Part shown: piece by piece, positions 9,154-17,991 of the stretch | Position numbering within the stretch: the stretch's first letter is position 1 | Layout of the letters: the number at the start of each line of letters is the position of its first letter | NCBI RefSeq assembly: GCF_021083305.1 | Contig: NZ_JAJFAY010000003.1 | Coordinates: 248,001 to 312,000, forward strand | DNA from: Haladaptatus sp. DYF46 | Lineage (GTDB): Archaea > Halobacteriota > Halobacteria > Halobacteriales > Haladaptataceae | DNA length: 64,000 nt | Direction of reading: 5' to 3' | The notes under the pieces: generated by a model | Databases searched by the model: none | The model's input: only the letters and a program-made list of their open reading frames with translations | Told to the model about the DNA's origin: nothing | Program-made: the position numbers and the translations under genes

Positions 9154-9563
9154 TGTCCTGTTTGAGCTTCGATGTACGCTTCAACGGTTTCGTCCGCCAC
9201 GTCCCCAGCTGAAGAGACGAAGTAGCTTCGCGTCCACAACGACGGAAGACCAAAGTCAAACTCTTCGCGCATTCGGCGCGAGGAGTAGCCTTTGATCTGT
9301 TGCATGATTTTGTTCGGAGCGAGTTTCGGGTTCCCCTCGATGAACAGATGAACGTGGTCGGGACGGACCGCCAGTGCAAGTATTTCAAGTTCGAGTTCGT
9401 CGGCCTTCTCTTGGATGAGTGCTTCGAGCCGGTCCTTTGCCTCGCCAGTGAGTACCGATTTGCGATACTTCGGACACCAGATGAAGTGGTAGTGTAAGCG
9501 GTGGACCGAGGTCCGCTCTTTGCTGTACCCGCGAGGCATTGATTGTATATAGATTGCTTCCAT
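9150..9563 (-). CDS. tnpA: IS200/IS605 family transposase TnpA (Y1, HUH)
   Basis: Single-strand DNA transposase that cuts and joins the hairpin-marked element ends. The 137 residues include [10 protein letters not shown] near the start, the HUH motif H70-V-H72 (RPDHVHLF) and the candidate nucleophile Tyr130 in [10 protein letters not shown], so it appears complete and potentially active. The ATG at 9563 is used; an internal ATG (MPRGYSK, 9539) could be the true start. Its stop overlaps the GTG start of tnpB. Confidence 0.92.
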   Translation of the reverse strand: MEAIYIQSMPRGYSKERTSVHRLHYHFIWCPKYRKSVLTGEAKDRLEALIQEKADELELEILALAVRPDHVHLFIEGNPKLAPNKIMQQIKGYSSRRMREEFDFGLPSLWTRSYFVSSAGDVADETVEAYIEAQTGQ

Positions 9564-9639
9564 CTATAAATGTATCGCATCCATTGAGACTCCGGCCGGG
9601 CAATCGTCGTCGGTTGTTCGTCCAGGCCTATCGCTTGGA

Positions 9640-9659
9640 CCCACGACTGAAGTCGTGGG
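9640..9659 (-). repeat. Left-end subterminal hairpin of the IS200/IS605 element
   Basis: CCCACGACT, GA, AGTCGTGGG: a perfect 9-bp stem upstream of tnpA, related in sequence to the right-end hairpin. The ABC ATPase stop codon is 20 bases further out. Confidence 0.65.
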
Positions 9660-9678
9660 GTTCCGCTGTTAGTTCGTC

Positions 9679-10818
9679 TCAGTCGCCGTCCGCCGTTCCA
9701 GGTGATACTGCGGGATTTTCAGTCGGGCCGTCGTCTTCGAGCGGGGCGCTCTCCCAGTAAGCGTGGTCCTCCTCGTTGCGGAAACAGGCGGTTCGTCGTC
9801 CGTCGCCCTCGTGGTCGGTCAGCTTGGGACACGACTGCGTACACGCGGTGCGGGCTTCGGGACAGCGCGTGTGGAACCGACACCCGGACGGCGGGTCCAC
9901 CGGGTCGGGAATGTCGAGGGAGCGAATCGGCGGGTCCGGAACGCCCTCCGAACGATTTCTGAGGTCGGAGGTGGCCCAGAGGAGCACCTTCGTGTACGGA
10001 TGCTGTGGGTCGTGAATGATCTGTTCAGGAGTACCGATTTCCACGAGTTCGCCGAGGTACATGATGCCGATACGGCCGTTGGCCCGCTGAGTGAGGTGCT
10101 TCGCGTTGGCGAGGTCGTGTGAGATGTACAGGTAGGAAGTGTCGAACTGGTCCTGCAGTTCGAGCATGAGGTCCATCATCTCGGCGCGCAGCGACACGTC
10201 CAGCGCACTGATGGCCTCGTCGGCGAGGATGAGGTCGGGATTCATCAGCAAGGCTCGGATGAGCGCCACACGCTGTTGTTCCCCGCCGGAGAGTTGGTGG
10301 GGATACCGCTCGGCGTAATCCTCCGCGGGAGCCATTCCCACGTATTCGAGCAGGCCGTAGATGCGGGCGCGGCGGTCCGCCTCGCTCATCTCCGGTTGCC
10401 AGCGTTTCAGCGGGTCGGCGAGGCTCGACTCGACGGTGTAGTTCGAGTTCAGCGAACTGCCGGGGTCCTGGTGAATCATCTGGAGCGAGCGGCGTATCTC
10501 GCCCGCCGAGTATTCGCCCGCGGATTTCTTTCTGTTGAACAGGCCGCCGGATTCCTTGGTTTTCCACACGTCCTGTCCGCGGTACAGCACCGTCCCCTCC
10601 GTCGGGCGTTGGACGCCGATGGCCGTCTTGCCGAGCGTCGTCTTTCCGCATCCGGATTCGCCGACGAGCGCGACGATGTCGTTCTCGTAGACGTCGAGGC
10701 TCACGTCGTCTACGGCGTGGACGGTTTCCGACCCGGCGAGGCCGAACAGCTGTTCCTTCTCGAAGTGGACGCTCACGTTCCGCAGCGAGAGGAGCGGGTC
10801 GCCGCGGCGGGTACTCAT
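9679..10818 (-). CDS. oppF: Oligopeptide/dipeptide-type ABC transporter ATPase (OppF/DppF-like)
   Basis: Cytoplasmic ATPase of a binding-protein-dependent importer. The 379 residues show Walker A GESGCGKTT, signature LSGGEQQRVALIRAL, Walker B LILADEAISALD, and the C-terminal oligopeptide-type extension with a Cys cluster (CRFHTRCPEARTACTQSCP) that may bind an Fe-S cluster or metal. The start ATG at 10818 overlaps the upstream ATPase stop (ATGA) and is preceded by GGAGGTGA. Last gene of the importer operon. Substrate not defined by sequence: this family moves peptides, and in archaea also oligosaccharides. The nearby muropeptide-type enzymes suggest cell-wall fragments (inference). Confidence 0.9.
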   Translation of the reverse strand: MSTRRGDPLLSLRNVSVHFEKEQLFGLAGSETVHAVDDVSLDVYENDIVALVGESGCGKTTLGKTAIGVQRPTEGTVLYRGQDVWKTKESGGLFNRKKSAGEYSAGEIRRSLQMIHQDPGSSLNSNYTVESSLADPLKRWQPEMSEADRRARIYGLLEYVGMAPAEDYAERYPHQLSGGEQQRVALIRALLMNPDLILADEAISALDVSLRAEMMDLMLELQDQFDTSYLYISHDLANAKHLTQRANGRIGIMYLGELVEIGTPEQIIHDPQHPYTKVLLWATSDLRNRSEGVPDPPIRSLDIPDPVDPPSGCRFHTRCPEARTACTQSCPKLTDHEGDGRRTACFRNEEDHAYWESAPLEDDGPTENPAVSPGTADGD

Positions 10819-11927
10819 CGGCGCTCACCTCCGCTGGTGTCCGCGGAAGCGCCGGACGCCGCCGACTCCGGCGGTTCGTCGAGCAACAGCGGAACGGTTT
10901 CGCGGGCTTCCTCGGGGTAGAAACAGGCCACCTCGTGACCCTCGTCCACGTCGCGGAGGTACGGATTTTCCGTTTCACACGTTCCGTCCGCCAGCGGACA
11001 GCGCGGGTTGAACGAACAGCCAGTTGGAAGCGAGACGGGGTCGGGACTCGACCCTTCGATTCCCTGAATGTCCATCGCCCGGTCGGAGATGTTCGGGACG
11101 GCGTTGAGCAGGGCGCGGGTGTAGGGGTGGGCCGCATCGTCGAGGAGTTCGTCGGTCGGGCCGAGTTCCACGAGGTCGAAGGCGTACATCACGGCGAGGC
11201 GGTCGGCGAGGTCCGCGACCAGCGGCAGGTCGTGGGTGACGAACACCATCGTCAGGTCGTACTTCTCCTGTAAGTCCTCCAGCATGCTGATGATGGAGCG
11301 CTGCATGAGCAGGTCCAGCGCGGCGGTCGGTTCGTCCATCACGACGACCTTCGGGTTGAGGACGAGGCCGAGGGCGATGAGCGCCCGCTGTTTCATCCCG
11401 CCCGACAGTTCGTGGGGATGGGAACCTAACACCTGCTCGGTCGGCAGGTAGAGGTCCGCGAGGAGTTCGCGTGCGAACTCCATTCCCTCCGCGACGTCCG
11501 TATCGTGTGCGCGAAGCGTCTCCTCGAAGTGGCTTCCGATGGTCATCGTCGGGTTGAACGCGCTCTGGGCACCTTGGATGACGAACGAGATCTCGTTCCA
11601 GCGGAGTTTCGTGAGTTCCTCGCGGGAGAGCGAGAGGACGTCAACCGGTTCGCCGCCGTCCGGCGGATGGTAGACGACTTCCCCGTCCACCTGTCCCGGC
11701 GAGACGATGGCGTCCAGCATCGCGGAGGCCAACATCGACTTTCCGGACCCGCTCTCGCCGACGACGCCGAGCACCTCGCCCGCGCGGACGTCGATGCTGA
11801 CGTCCCGAAGGACGCGGGAATCCCCGCGGTCCATGCTGAACGAGACGCTGGCGTCTCTGACTTCGAGGATAACGTCCTCCTCGGTCGGCGTGTCGGTGTC
11901 GGTCGTGGACCGGAACTCGGTCGCCAT
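10815..11927 (-). CDS. oppD: Oligopeptide/dipeptide-type ABC transporter ATPase (OppD/DppD-like)
   Basis: Second ATPase of the importer. Walker A GESGSGKSM, signature LSGGMKQRALIAL, Walker B VVVMDEPTAALDLL, and C-terminal CSFNPRCPLADGTCE. The ATG at 11927 was chosen over a GTG nine bases upstream because GGAGGTGA lies a suitable distance before it. 370 residues. A 145-base gap separates it from the small membrane protein gene upstream on the same strand. It overlaps oppF by ATGA. Confidence 0.9.
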   Translation of the reverse strand: MATEFRSTTDTDTPTEEDVILEVRDASVSFSMDRGDSRVLRDVSIDVRAGEVLGVVGESGSGKSMLASAMLDAIVSPGQVDGEVVYHPPDGGEPVDVLSLSREELTKLRWNEISFVIQGAQSAFNPTMTIGSHFEETLRAHDTDVAEGMEFARELLADLYLPTEQVLGSHPHELSGGMKQRALIALGLVLNPKVVVMDEPTAALDLLMQRSIISMLEDLQEKYDLTMVFVTHDLPLVADLADRLAVMYAFDLVELGPTDELLDDAAHPYTRALLNAVPNISDRAMDIQGIEGSSPDPVSLPTGCSFNPRCPLADGTCETENPYLRDVDEGHEVACFYPEEARETVPLLLDEPPESAASGASADTSGGERR

Positions 11928-12072
11928 CGATGTCACCTCCGGCCGCCGGTTTCGTGGAACCGGTCGGTACGTCGTGGGCCGTCTATGCGTGGCGCTCGGT
12001 TTTCGGGTGGTGCTCCGGCGGCGCGTATGGTATCTGGAGTGGACATGGATTCGAGTGGTGTGTGTCGTGTCA

Positions 12073-12321
12073 TCAGTTGTACCCTATCAATCTGAGTCCG
12101 AGACGGCCGAGGATGGCGTAGATGAACGCGCTCGTGCCCCAGATGGCGAACATTCCGGCGAGAACGGCGTGCATCAGCGAGGGGAGGAGATAGCTGGAGA
12201 GGAGGACGGCCAACAACCAGCAGACAACGCCCAGCGCGACGACGAACGCGAGGAACGACCGTCTGACGGCAAGGAGGAGGGACACCGCCCGTCCGTTCTC
12301 GTCCGTGACCGAGGTGCTCAT
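12073..12321 (-). CDS. Small two-helix membrane protein embedded in the opp operon
   Basis: Unrecognised 82-residue protein. Two hydrophobic stretches, about residues 22-45 and 48-72, predict two transmembrane helices with a charged N-terminal segment. Its ATG overlaps the stop of the oppC-like permease (ATGA) and is preceded by GGAGGTGA, so it is translated as part of the operon. Possible roles are an accessory transporter subunit or a stability factor; there is no domain evidence. Confidence 0.7.
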   Translation of the reverse strand: MSTSVTDENGRAVSLLLAVRRSFLAFVVALGVVCWLLAVLLSSYLLPSLMHAVLAGMFAIWGTSAFIYAILGRLGLRLIGYN

Positions 12322-13403
12322 TCGTCACCTCCGGCTGTTTCGTGGCGTGCGCGAAGGCGGACGTTGAACACCCGGTCGAGACCCTGTGCGAGCAGGATGA
12401 ATCCCAGCGAGATGAGGATGATGAGCGCCATCGGCACCAACAGCCAGTGTATCTGGTCGGGGTTCGTCAGGTTCGCTTGGTTGTACGCGTCGTTCATCAT
12501 CAACCCCCAGTTCAGGTTCGACCGGGGGAGAATGCCGAGGAAGTACAACGCGACCGACTCGAAGATGATCTTCCGTGCGCTGGTCGCGAAGTTGACCGAG
12601 ATGTACGGCATCAGGTTCGAGACCACATCCTTGCGGAGGATGTGGAACTCCGACAACCCCATGATGCGCGAGGCTTCGGTGAACGCCTCCTCGCGGATGC
12701 TCAACACCTGCGAGCGAACCGTCCGCGCCAACTTCGGCCAGTTGTCGATGCCGAGGATGAGGCCGACGACGAGGGGGCTTTCCGGTTGGTAGATGCTCGC
12801 CAGCACGATGACCAGCGCGATGCCGGGAATGGTGAGAACGACGTCCGTGACCGTCATCAACGCGGAGTCGGTGCGCCCGCCGCGGTAGCCCGCGACGGTT
12901 CCGATGAGGGTGCCGAGACAAACCGACAGCAACGCACCGGCGAGGATCATCTCCAGCATCGCGGGCGTCGCGTGGACGACCTGCTTCAGAATCGACTTCC
13001 CCATCACGTTGGTTCCGAGCGGATACGCCCAGTCTCGGAACGGCGAGAGGAATATCGGTCCCTCCATGACGGTGGCCTTCTCGACGAGGACGACGCCGAA
13101 CGGGGCCTCGGCGATGATGCCCATGAGGACGAAGCCGAGGAGGATGAGCGACCCGACGAGCGCCCGCCAGTCGCCCAACAGGACCGCGATGGGCGCATAG
13201 ACGCGACGTTCGAACGACCGTCGGGCTTTCTCGCGTGTCGTCAGTTCGGGGACGTTCGACGTTTGCGTGAAGATGCTCTCGTCCACGGGAGCGGAACCGG
13301 ATCGGTTGCTCGTACCGCCGTCGGTTCGTGCGGGTTCGTCGGCGGTTCGAGGGGAGTCGTCGGCGTGCGGCGTTCCGGCGTCGTTCCCCTCAGTAGGCTT
13401 CAC
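12318..13403 (-). CDS. oppC: Oligopeptide/dipeptide-type ABC permease (OppC/DppC-like)
   Basis: Membrane subunit of the importer. 361 residues: a long hydrophilic, acidic N-terminus (about 85 residues), a first membrane segment near VGSLILLGFVLMGII, and the BPD-transporter domain ending with RARHETAGGDE. The EAA-type cytoplasmic loop is seen around EASRIMGLSEFHILRKDVVSNLMP. The start is GTG at 13403, with GGAGGG about 8 bases upstream; it overlaps the end of the upstream permease gene by 14 bases. Confidence 0.9.
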   Translation of the reverse strand: MKPTEGNDAGTPHADDSPRTADEPARTDGGTSNRSGSAPVDESIFTQTSNVPELTTREKARRSFERRVYAPIAVLLGDWRALVGSLILLGFVLMGIIAEAPFGVVLVEKATVMEGPIFLSPFRDWAYPLGTNVMGKSILKQVVHATPAMLEMILAGALLSVCLGTLIGTVAGYRGGRTDSALMTVTDVVLTIPGIALVIVLASIYQPESPLVVGLILGIDNWPKLARTVRSQVLSIREEAFTEASRIMGLSEFHILRKDVVSNLMPYISVNFATSARKIIFESVALYFLGILPRSNLNWGLMMNDAYNQANLTNPDQIHWLLVPMALIILISLGFILLAQGLDRVFNVRLRARHETAGGDE

Positions 13404-14415
13404 GTTCGCTCCCTCCTTTGACGCGGGGGTCGATGACGCCGTACGTCAGATCGGCGACGAGGATGCCCAACAGCGTGACGCTGGTGAAGAAGATGAACGA
13501 CCCCATGATGAGCGGGTAGTCGCGGTTCAACAGCGCGTTGTACGTCACGAGGCCCATCGCGGGGTAGTTGAAGATGGTTTCGAGGATGATGCTGCTCCCG
13601 AAGATGCCCGCGACGCCCATCATGATGCTCGTATAGACGGGTAACAGCGCGTTGCGGCCGACGTAGCGGATGGCGATTCGACCCTGACTGATGCCGCGGA
13701 GTCGGGCGACCCGGATGTATCCTTCGCCCATCTCGCGGATACAATTCCCACGGAACGCCAGTGCGCCCCCGAACCCGGCGATGAACGAGGAGAACACGGG
13801 GAGGATGGCGTGTTTGACGACGCCGACGATGAACGGGAGGTTCAGTCCGGCCGTCGTATTCGGGTCCATCCGTCCGCCGCTCGGCAGCCAGCCGAGGGAG
13901 AACGAGAAGACGATGAGCGAGAGGATGGCGACGATGTAGTACGGGACGGTCGTGTTGGCGATTGAGAAAATCGTCATCCCGGTGTCGAACGTGCTTCCCT
14001 CGTTGTACGCCATGACCGCACCGAGCAGCAGACTGACCGTGGTCCCGAGCGCGAGGCCGTAGATACTGATGAACAGCGACCACGGCATCGCCTCGAACAG
14101 GATGTCGAAGACCGGTCGGTTCTTGAAAATCGACCGACCGAAGTCCTGATAGACGATGATGTTCCGGAGGTAGTCATAATAGGCGACGTACCACGGTTTG
14201 GACGGGTCGATACCGGTGTACGTCCGCACCATCGCGTTGATGCGTTCCATCTGCTGTGGCGACGGACTGCTCCCCTGCTCTATCATCTGTTGCATCAGAT
14301 GGTTTCTCACCATCTCGACGGGTCCGAACGGTAACATCCGGTACAGGGCGAACGTCACCGTCAGTGCCAGCAGGAACACCAGCACGGATTGGCCTATCCG
14401 CTTCCAATAATACAT
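13390..14415 (-). CDS. oppB: Oligopeptide/dipeptide-type ABC permease (OppB/DppB-like)
   Basis: Partner permease, 341 residues from the ATG at 14415 (MYYWKRIGQSVLVFLLAL). Upstream in-frame sequence starts only at TTG and adds nothing conserved. It has the OppB-type first helix followed by a long external loop, then five further hydrophobic segments, with the EAA loop at ARLRGISQGRIAIRYVGRNALLP. First gene of the oppBC-x-DF group; two small plus-strand genes separate it from the binding-protein gene. Confidence 0.9.
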   Translation of the reverse strand: MYYWKRIGQSVLVFLLALTVTFALYRMLPFGPVEMVRNHLMQQMIEQGSSPSPQQMERINAMVRTYTGIDPSKPWYVAYYDYLRNIIVYQDFGRSIFKNRPVFDILFEAMPWSLFISIYGLALGTTVSLLLGAVMAYNEGSTFDTGMTIFSIANTTVPYYIVAILSLIVFSFSLGWLPSGGRMDPNTTAGLNLPFIVGVVKHAILPVFSSFIAGFGGALAFRGNCIREMGEGYIRVARLRGISQGRIAIRYVGRNALLPVYTSIMMGVAGIFGSSIILETIFNYPAMGLVTYNALLNRDYPLIMGSFIFFTSVTLLGILVADLTYGVIDPRVKGGSEREAY

Positions 14416-14512
14416 CGTGCTACTGTGTTTGTGTTTCTCCCATTGCAATAAAGGTATGGGAGAGAATCTCTGTAATAGAGGGTTTCATTACGCCCCTGAC
14501 CCATCGACGAAT

Positions 14513-14692
14513 ATGGCGATTCTCACGCGACTCCGCGAGTTGCTCGGGAACGACTCGGACGACACGGAGACGTACGGGTGTATCAGATGCGGCGCGACGT
14601 TCGACTGGGAGTACTACGAGTGTCCCGACTGCGGGGCCGCACACGCCGTCGCCCGCACGAACGACGAGGAAGGGACGGGGCGAAACGTTTAA
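14513..14692 (+). CDS. Small zinc-ribbon protein
   Basis: 59-residue protein beginning MAILTRLRELLG, with two CxxC knuckles, CIRC (about residues 23-26) and CPDC (about 37-40), which predict one zinc ribbon of a type common in haloarchaeal small proteins. Function unknown. The ATG at 14513 was chosen because the longer frame adds residues without family character. It is convergent to nothing nearby and divergent from oppB. Confidence 0.65.
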   Translation: MAILTRLRELLGNDSDDTETYGCIRCGATFDWEYYECPDCGAAHAVARTNDEEGTGRNV

Positions 14693-14723
14693 TTCCCGAC
14701 GTACGAGTGGCCTGAACGAACGG

Positions 14724-14945
14724 ATGTCCCACGCACCCACCGTCTTCGATTACGTCTGCTCGAACGCCGATAAGTTCGCCATGCTGCTGGCGTTCGAGTG
14801 TCTGGCCTGTCTCCTCTCGATACTGCTCTTCTTCTGGTCGGAGCCGGGAACGGCGACACACGTCGTGTCCGTCCTCAACGTCCTCGGTGCGGGTGCGCTC
14901 GGCGTCGGAACGGCGGCGCTCCTCACGAAGTGCCATCGAAACTGA
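14724..14945 (+). CDS. Small membrane protein
   Basis: 73-residue protein of unknown function. Hydrophobic stretches at about residues 18-37 and 45-66 predict two transmembrane helices. It begins 31 bases after the zinc-ribbon gene on the same strand and may be co-transcribed. It ends 38 bases before the stop of the convergent solute-binding protein gene. Confidence 0.6.
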   Translation: MSHAPTVFDYVCSNADKFAMLLAFECLACLLSILLFFWSEPGTATHVVSVLNVLGAGALGVGTAALLTKCHRN

Positions 14946-14983
14946 GGACCGAAAAACCGCGAGTGGGACGACAGCCGTTGGCG

Positions 14984-16960
14984 TCACTTGGTCTTCGCGC
15001 TGATGTGCCCTTTCATCAGGAACTCGATGGCGTTCGTGAAGTGCTCGCTCTTCGCCTTCTCGGTCTGGGCACCGTCGCCGTTCCCCGTCGGGAAGTCGAA
15101 CTTGTCCTGGTTGCCCCAGTACACCCTCGTCTCGTCGTAGAAGCCGATGTGGGGGACCTGCCAGTTGGTGTACCACATGAGTTTCCTCGTGAGGTCCTTG
15201 ACCTCCTTCGTGGACTGGGTTTGGGACATGATGTTGCCCCACTTGACGGGATAGAGGGTCCGTTTCGACCCGCCGTCGCCCATCTGCCCGACCTTCTTCG
15301 GGAACTTCGGGCGGATGGGTTGGTTCAGCTTCTTGCTCCGTGATTGGGAGAGGTCGGGCGTTCGGCGGTCGACTTTGCAGTCGCCGCTCGGGTCCGTTAC
15401 GTTCACGACTTCGTCGAACTTGCCGAGGCCGGCCACGCTGACGGTGGAATACGCGCTCGCCGGGTGTGACGTCTTCGAGAACCAGTTGACCATGTCGAAG
15501 TCGTGGGTGTCGGTCCAGCGCTTCCAGAACCCGCTGCTCGACGGGATGATGAGTTCGTTGTCGAAGCCGAACTCCTTGAGTTTGGGACTCAAGTACTTCC
15601 CGATGGTCTCGTAGATGGTCCACGGCGGCGTCAGGTAGGTGAGGCCCTCGACGCGACTGCCGTCCGGTCCGGCCCAGACGTCGCCGTCTTTCGTGTAACC
15701 CGCGTCCTTGAGGACCCGTTTCGCCTTCTCGGGTTTCGACGTGCGACCGTAGTCGATGAGCTTGTTCTGGAACCCCTTGCTCGTCCACTGGTTCCCGGTA
15801 CTCACGGACATCCCGGTTACGGTGTCGCGAGGTTTGTAGTTCAGCCCCTGCGTGCTCCTGATGACTTTCACGAGTTGGTCGTGGTCCATGAGGTACGCGA
15901 TGGCCCGACGGACGGGACGGCGAGCGAGGTGTTCGTTGTTCCAGTTCATGGCTATCTTCACGATGCTGGACGTGCCGAACTGGTTGAACACGTCGACGGT
16001 ACCGTTGGATTTGGCCTGGTTTACCGTCTTGTCCCCCATGTCGAGTTGGCCGGCGTTGAGCGCCTGAATGGCCTTCTGCTTCTCCGAGATGAGATGCCAG
16101 TTGAACGTCTTCAGGTTCGTCCAGTCGGCGCGCGGGTGGTCCTCGTACTTCTCGTGGACGGCGTTGGTCGGCGAGAGCTGTTTGGGCTTCCACATCCCAC
16201 AGCCGAGACCCTTCTCGGTGAGGTCGTTCAGCGTGATGGTCGTCGAAGTCAGCTCCTTCGTCACCTTCTCCACGGCGCTCTGACCGCCCGCGTCCTCGTA
16301 CTTGTCGAGCCACGATTTGAAATAATCGTGCTTGGCGGGAACGGTGTAGTACGCGGATGCCGTCTTCTGCAACGACGGATTGGCCGGTCCCGCGAGGTGA
16401 TGTTTGAGCGTGTGTTTATCGACCACCTCCCAGCTATCGTCCGTCTCGTCCGGACCGTAGCTCTCCTTGTAGTCGGTGATGACCGCGGCGGTGCGGAAGT
16501 CCTGAGCGGTGACGGGCGTCCCGTCCCACCACGTGTACTCGTCGTTGAGTTGTATCTCGACCTCACAGCCGCTTCCTTTGATGTTGATTTCGTCCGCGAG
16601 GTAGTACATCGGTTCCCCTTTGGCGTTGGGCCAAACCAACGACTCCCACCACATGTTGTCCATCCAGAACTCCGTGTTCTTCGTGTCGGTGAAGGGGTTG
16701 ATGTTGGCCTTGCTGGGTTGCCAACTGACCGGTGCGCGCATGTGCAGCTCCGTCGTGACCGGCGTCCCGTTCTTTCCGTTGGAACCGCTCGAATCGTTCC
16801 CGGGGGTACCCGACATCGTCACGTCCGGATCGTTGGGGTTGCTGCCGCCGCAACCGGCCAGTCCGGCCATCGTCGCGCTGCCGCCGAGCGCGAGCCATCG
16901 TCGCCGCGTTAGCGGAGTTCTCTGTGGCTCATCGCTAGCACCGTGGTTGCTGTTATCCAT
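14984..16960 (-). CDS. oppA: Extracellular solute-binding protein, family 5 (OppA/DppA-like)
   Basis: Binding protein that delivers substrate to the oppBCDF importer, anchored outside the cell. The 658 residues begin with a Tat-type signal (TRRRWLALGGSATMAGLAGC) ending in a lipobox Cys, then a Gly/Ser/Asn-rich linker. The mature part has the family 5 pattern, including WWDGTPVTAQDF and a long C-terminal region. Length is slightly above the family average. It is divergent from the SDR gene and shares an upstream region with it. Peptide versus oligosaccharide specificity cannot be read from sequence. Confidence 0.9.
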   Translation of the reverse strand: MDNSNHGASDEPQRTPLTRRRWLALGGSATMAGLAGCGGSNPNDPDVTMSGTPGNDSSGSNGKNGTPVTTELHMRAPVSWQPSKANINPFTDTKNTEFWMDNMWWESLVWPNAKGEPMYYLADEINIKGSGCEVEIQLNDEYTWWDGTPVTAQDFRTAAVITDYKESYGPDETDDSWEVVDKHTLKHHLAGPANPSLQKTASAYYTVPAKHDYFKSWLDKYEDAGGQSAVEKVTKELTSTTITLNDLTEKGLGCGMWKPKQLSPTNAVHEKYEDHPRADWTNLKTFNWHLISEKQKAIQALNAGQLDMGDKTVNQAKSNGTVDVFNQFGTSSIVKIAMNWNNEHLARRPVRRAIAYLMDHDQLVKVIRSTQGLNYKPRDTVTGMSVSTGNQWTSKGFQNKLIDYGRTSKPEKAKRVLKDAGYTKDGDVWAGPDGSRVEGLTYLTPPWTIYETIGKYLSPKLKEFGFDNELIIPSSSGFWKRWTDTHDFDMVNWFSKTSHPASAYSTVSVAGLGKFDEVVNVTDPSGDCKVDRRTPDLSQSRSKKLNQPIRPKFPKKVGQMGDGGSKRTLYPVKWGNIMSQTQSTKEVKDLTRKLMWYTNWQVPHIGFYDETRVYWGNQDKFDFPTGNGDGAQTEKAKSEHFTNAIEFLMKGHISAKTK

Positions 16961-17078
16961 ACTCGCTTCGATTTAAAATGAACACGGAAAAATGTTTGGG
17001 TTAGTGACTGATTTCCGTGAGGACACGAACCGCGTTCGGGATACGAACCGTTTTGTGGTCCGGGGACAGGTGGAGCAT

Positions 17079-17924
17079 ATGGAAACGAGTACGGACCAGC
17101 GGAGCAACGAGGTCGCAATCGTCACCGGCGCGGCGAAGGGAATCGGCCGGGCGATCGCGAAGCGACTCGCGGACGCGGGCACCGCAGTCATCGTCGCCGA
17201 CGTGGACGAGGAGGGCGGTGAGGAAACCGTTTCCCGTATCGAGGAGGCCGGCGGAACTGCCGAGTTCGTGCGAACCGACGTCAGCGAGTCGGCGGACGTG
17301 TCGGCCGTGGTCGAGGCGACGATGGAACGCCACGGGAGCATCGACGTCCTCGTGAACAACGCGGGCGGGTCGTTCGACGACGGGAACGTCGCGGACGTGA
17401 GCGACGAGACGTGGGAACGGGTCATCGACGTGAACCTGAAGGGGCAGTTCCTCTGTGCTCGGGAGACGCTTCCGGCGATGGTCGAATCGGGGGGCGGGTC
17501 GATGGTCCACATCTCCTCCATCAACGCGAAACTCGGCATCGGCCTCGCCTCCTACTCCGCCGCGAAGAACGGCATCATCGCGCTCTCCCGAATCGTGGCG
17601 ACGCAGTACGGCCGTCACGGCGTCCGCTCGAACGCCATCTGTCCGGGGAGCATCATCACCGACGCGTCGAGCGAGAAGTTGACCACCGAGGGACCGATCC
17701 GGGAGGAGTGGCTGAACCAGTATCCGGTCGGGCGGTTCGGGCGACCCGAGGACGTGGCCGAGGCGGCGTTTTACCTCACGTCGGAGAAGGCGTCGTTCGT
17801 CACGGGCACGGAACTCGTCGTCGACGGCGGCCTCTCCGCCGGTCTCGACCAGCGGTTGGAGACGATGATGTACGACATCGACGAAGTTCCGACGCGAACA
17901 CGTGAGAACGATGGGGACGACTGA
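17079..17924 (+). CDS. Short-chain dehydrogenase/reductase
   Basis: NAD(P)-dependent oxidoreductase of the SDR family, 281 residues from the ATG at 17079. The cofactor motif TGAAKGIG lies at about 16-23, VNNAGG follows, and the catalytic Ser-Tyr-Lys triad is seen in HISSINAK...YSAAK, with the C-terminal VTGTELVVDGGLS characteristic of classical SDRs. An Asp (VADVDEEG) after the second strand suggests NAD+ preference. Substrate unknown; sugar or sugar-alcohol oxidation is plausible from the surrounding amino-sugar genes. A GGTGGA motif precedes the start. Confidence 0.88.
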   Translation: METSTDQRSNEVAIVTGAAKGIGRAIAKRLADAGTAVIVADVDEEGGEETVSRIEEAGGTAEFVRTDVSESADVSAVVEATMERHGSIDVLVNNAGGSFDDGNVADVSDETWERVIDVNLKGQFLCARETLPAMVESGGGSMVHISSINAKLGIGLASYSAAKNGIIALSRIVATQYGRHGVRSNAICPGSIITDASSEKLTTEGPIREEWLNQYPVGRFGRPEDVAEAAFYLTSEKASFVTGTELVVDGGLSAGLDQRLETMMYDIDEVPTRTRENDGDD

Positions 17925-17960
17925 CCCGAACGACGACCCGGACCGCCCGGCGAACGGAGC

Positions 17961-17969
17961 TATAAGTAG
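17961..17969 (+). promoter_or_regulatory. TATA element of the small-protein/anmK operon
   Basis: TATAAGTAG, about 27 bases before the ATG at 17992. The transcript would begin at or just before that ATG. A GGAGGG string directly before the ATG may serve as a ribosome site if the transcript has a short leader. Confidence 0.5.
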
Positions 17970-17991
17970 TCCGACGAGAAACAGCGGAGGG

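Larger units (their letters stand above)
7796..9672 (-). mobile_element. IS200/IS605-type element with tnpA and tnpB
   Basis: Contains overlapping tnpA and tnpB genes on the minus strand, bounded by related imperfect palindromes: CACGGCT-GA-AGCCGTG at 7808-7823 on the tnpB side and CCCACGACT-GA-AGTCGTGGG at 9640-9659 on the tnpA side. Both are followed by a similar GGATTCC/GGTTCC tail. No terminal inverted repeats or target duplication are expected for this family. The exact ends are estimated. The element lies between the convergent stop codons of the enolase-superfamily gene (7794) and the ABC ATPase gene (9679) and disrupts neither. Confidence 0.8.

Noticed and set aside
14583..16313. 576-codon minus-strand ORF overlapping the solute-binding protein gene
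   Set aside because: Out-of-frame shadow rich in Arg, Gly and His; the family 5 binding protein frame is unmistakable.
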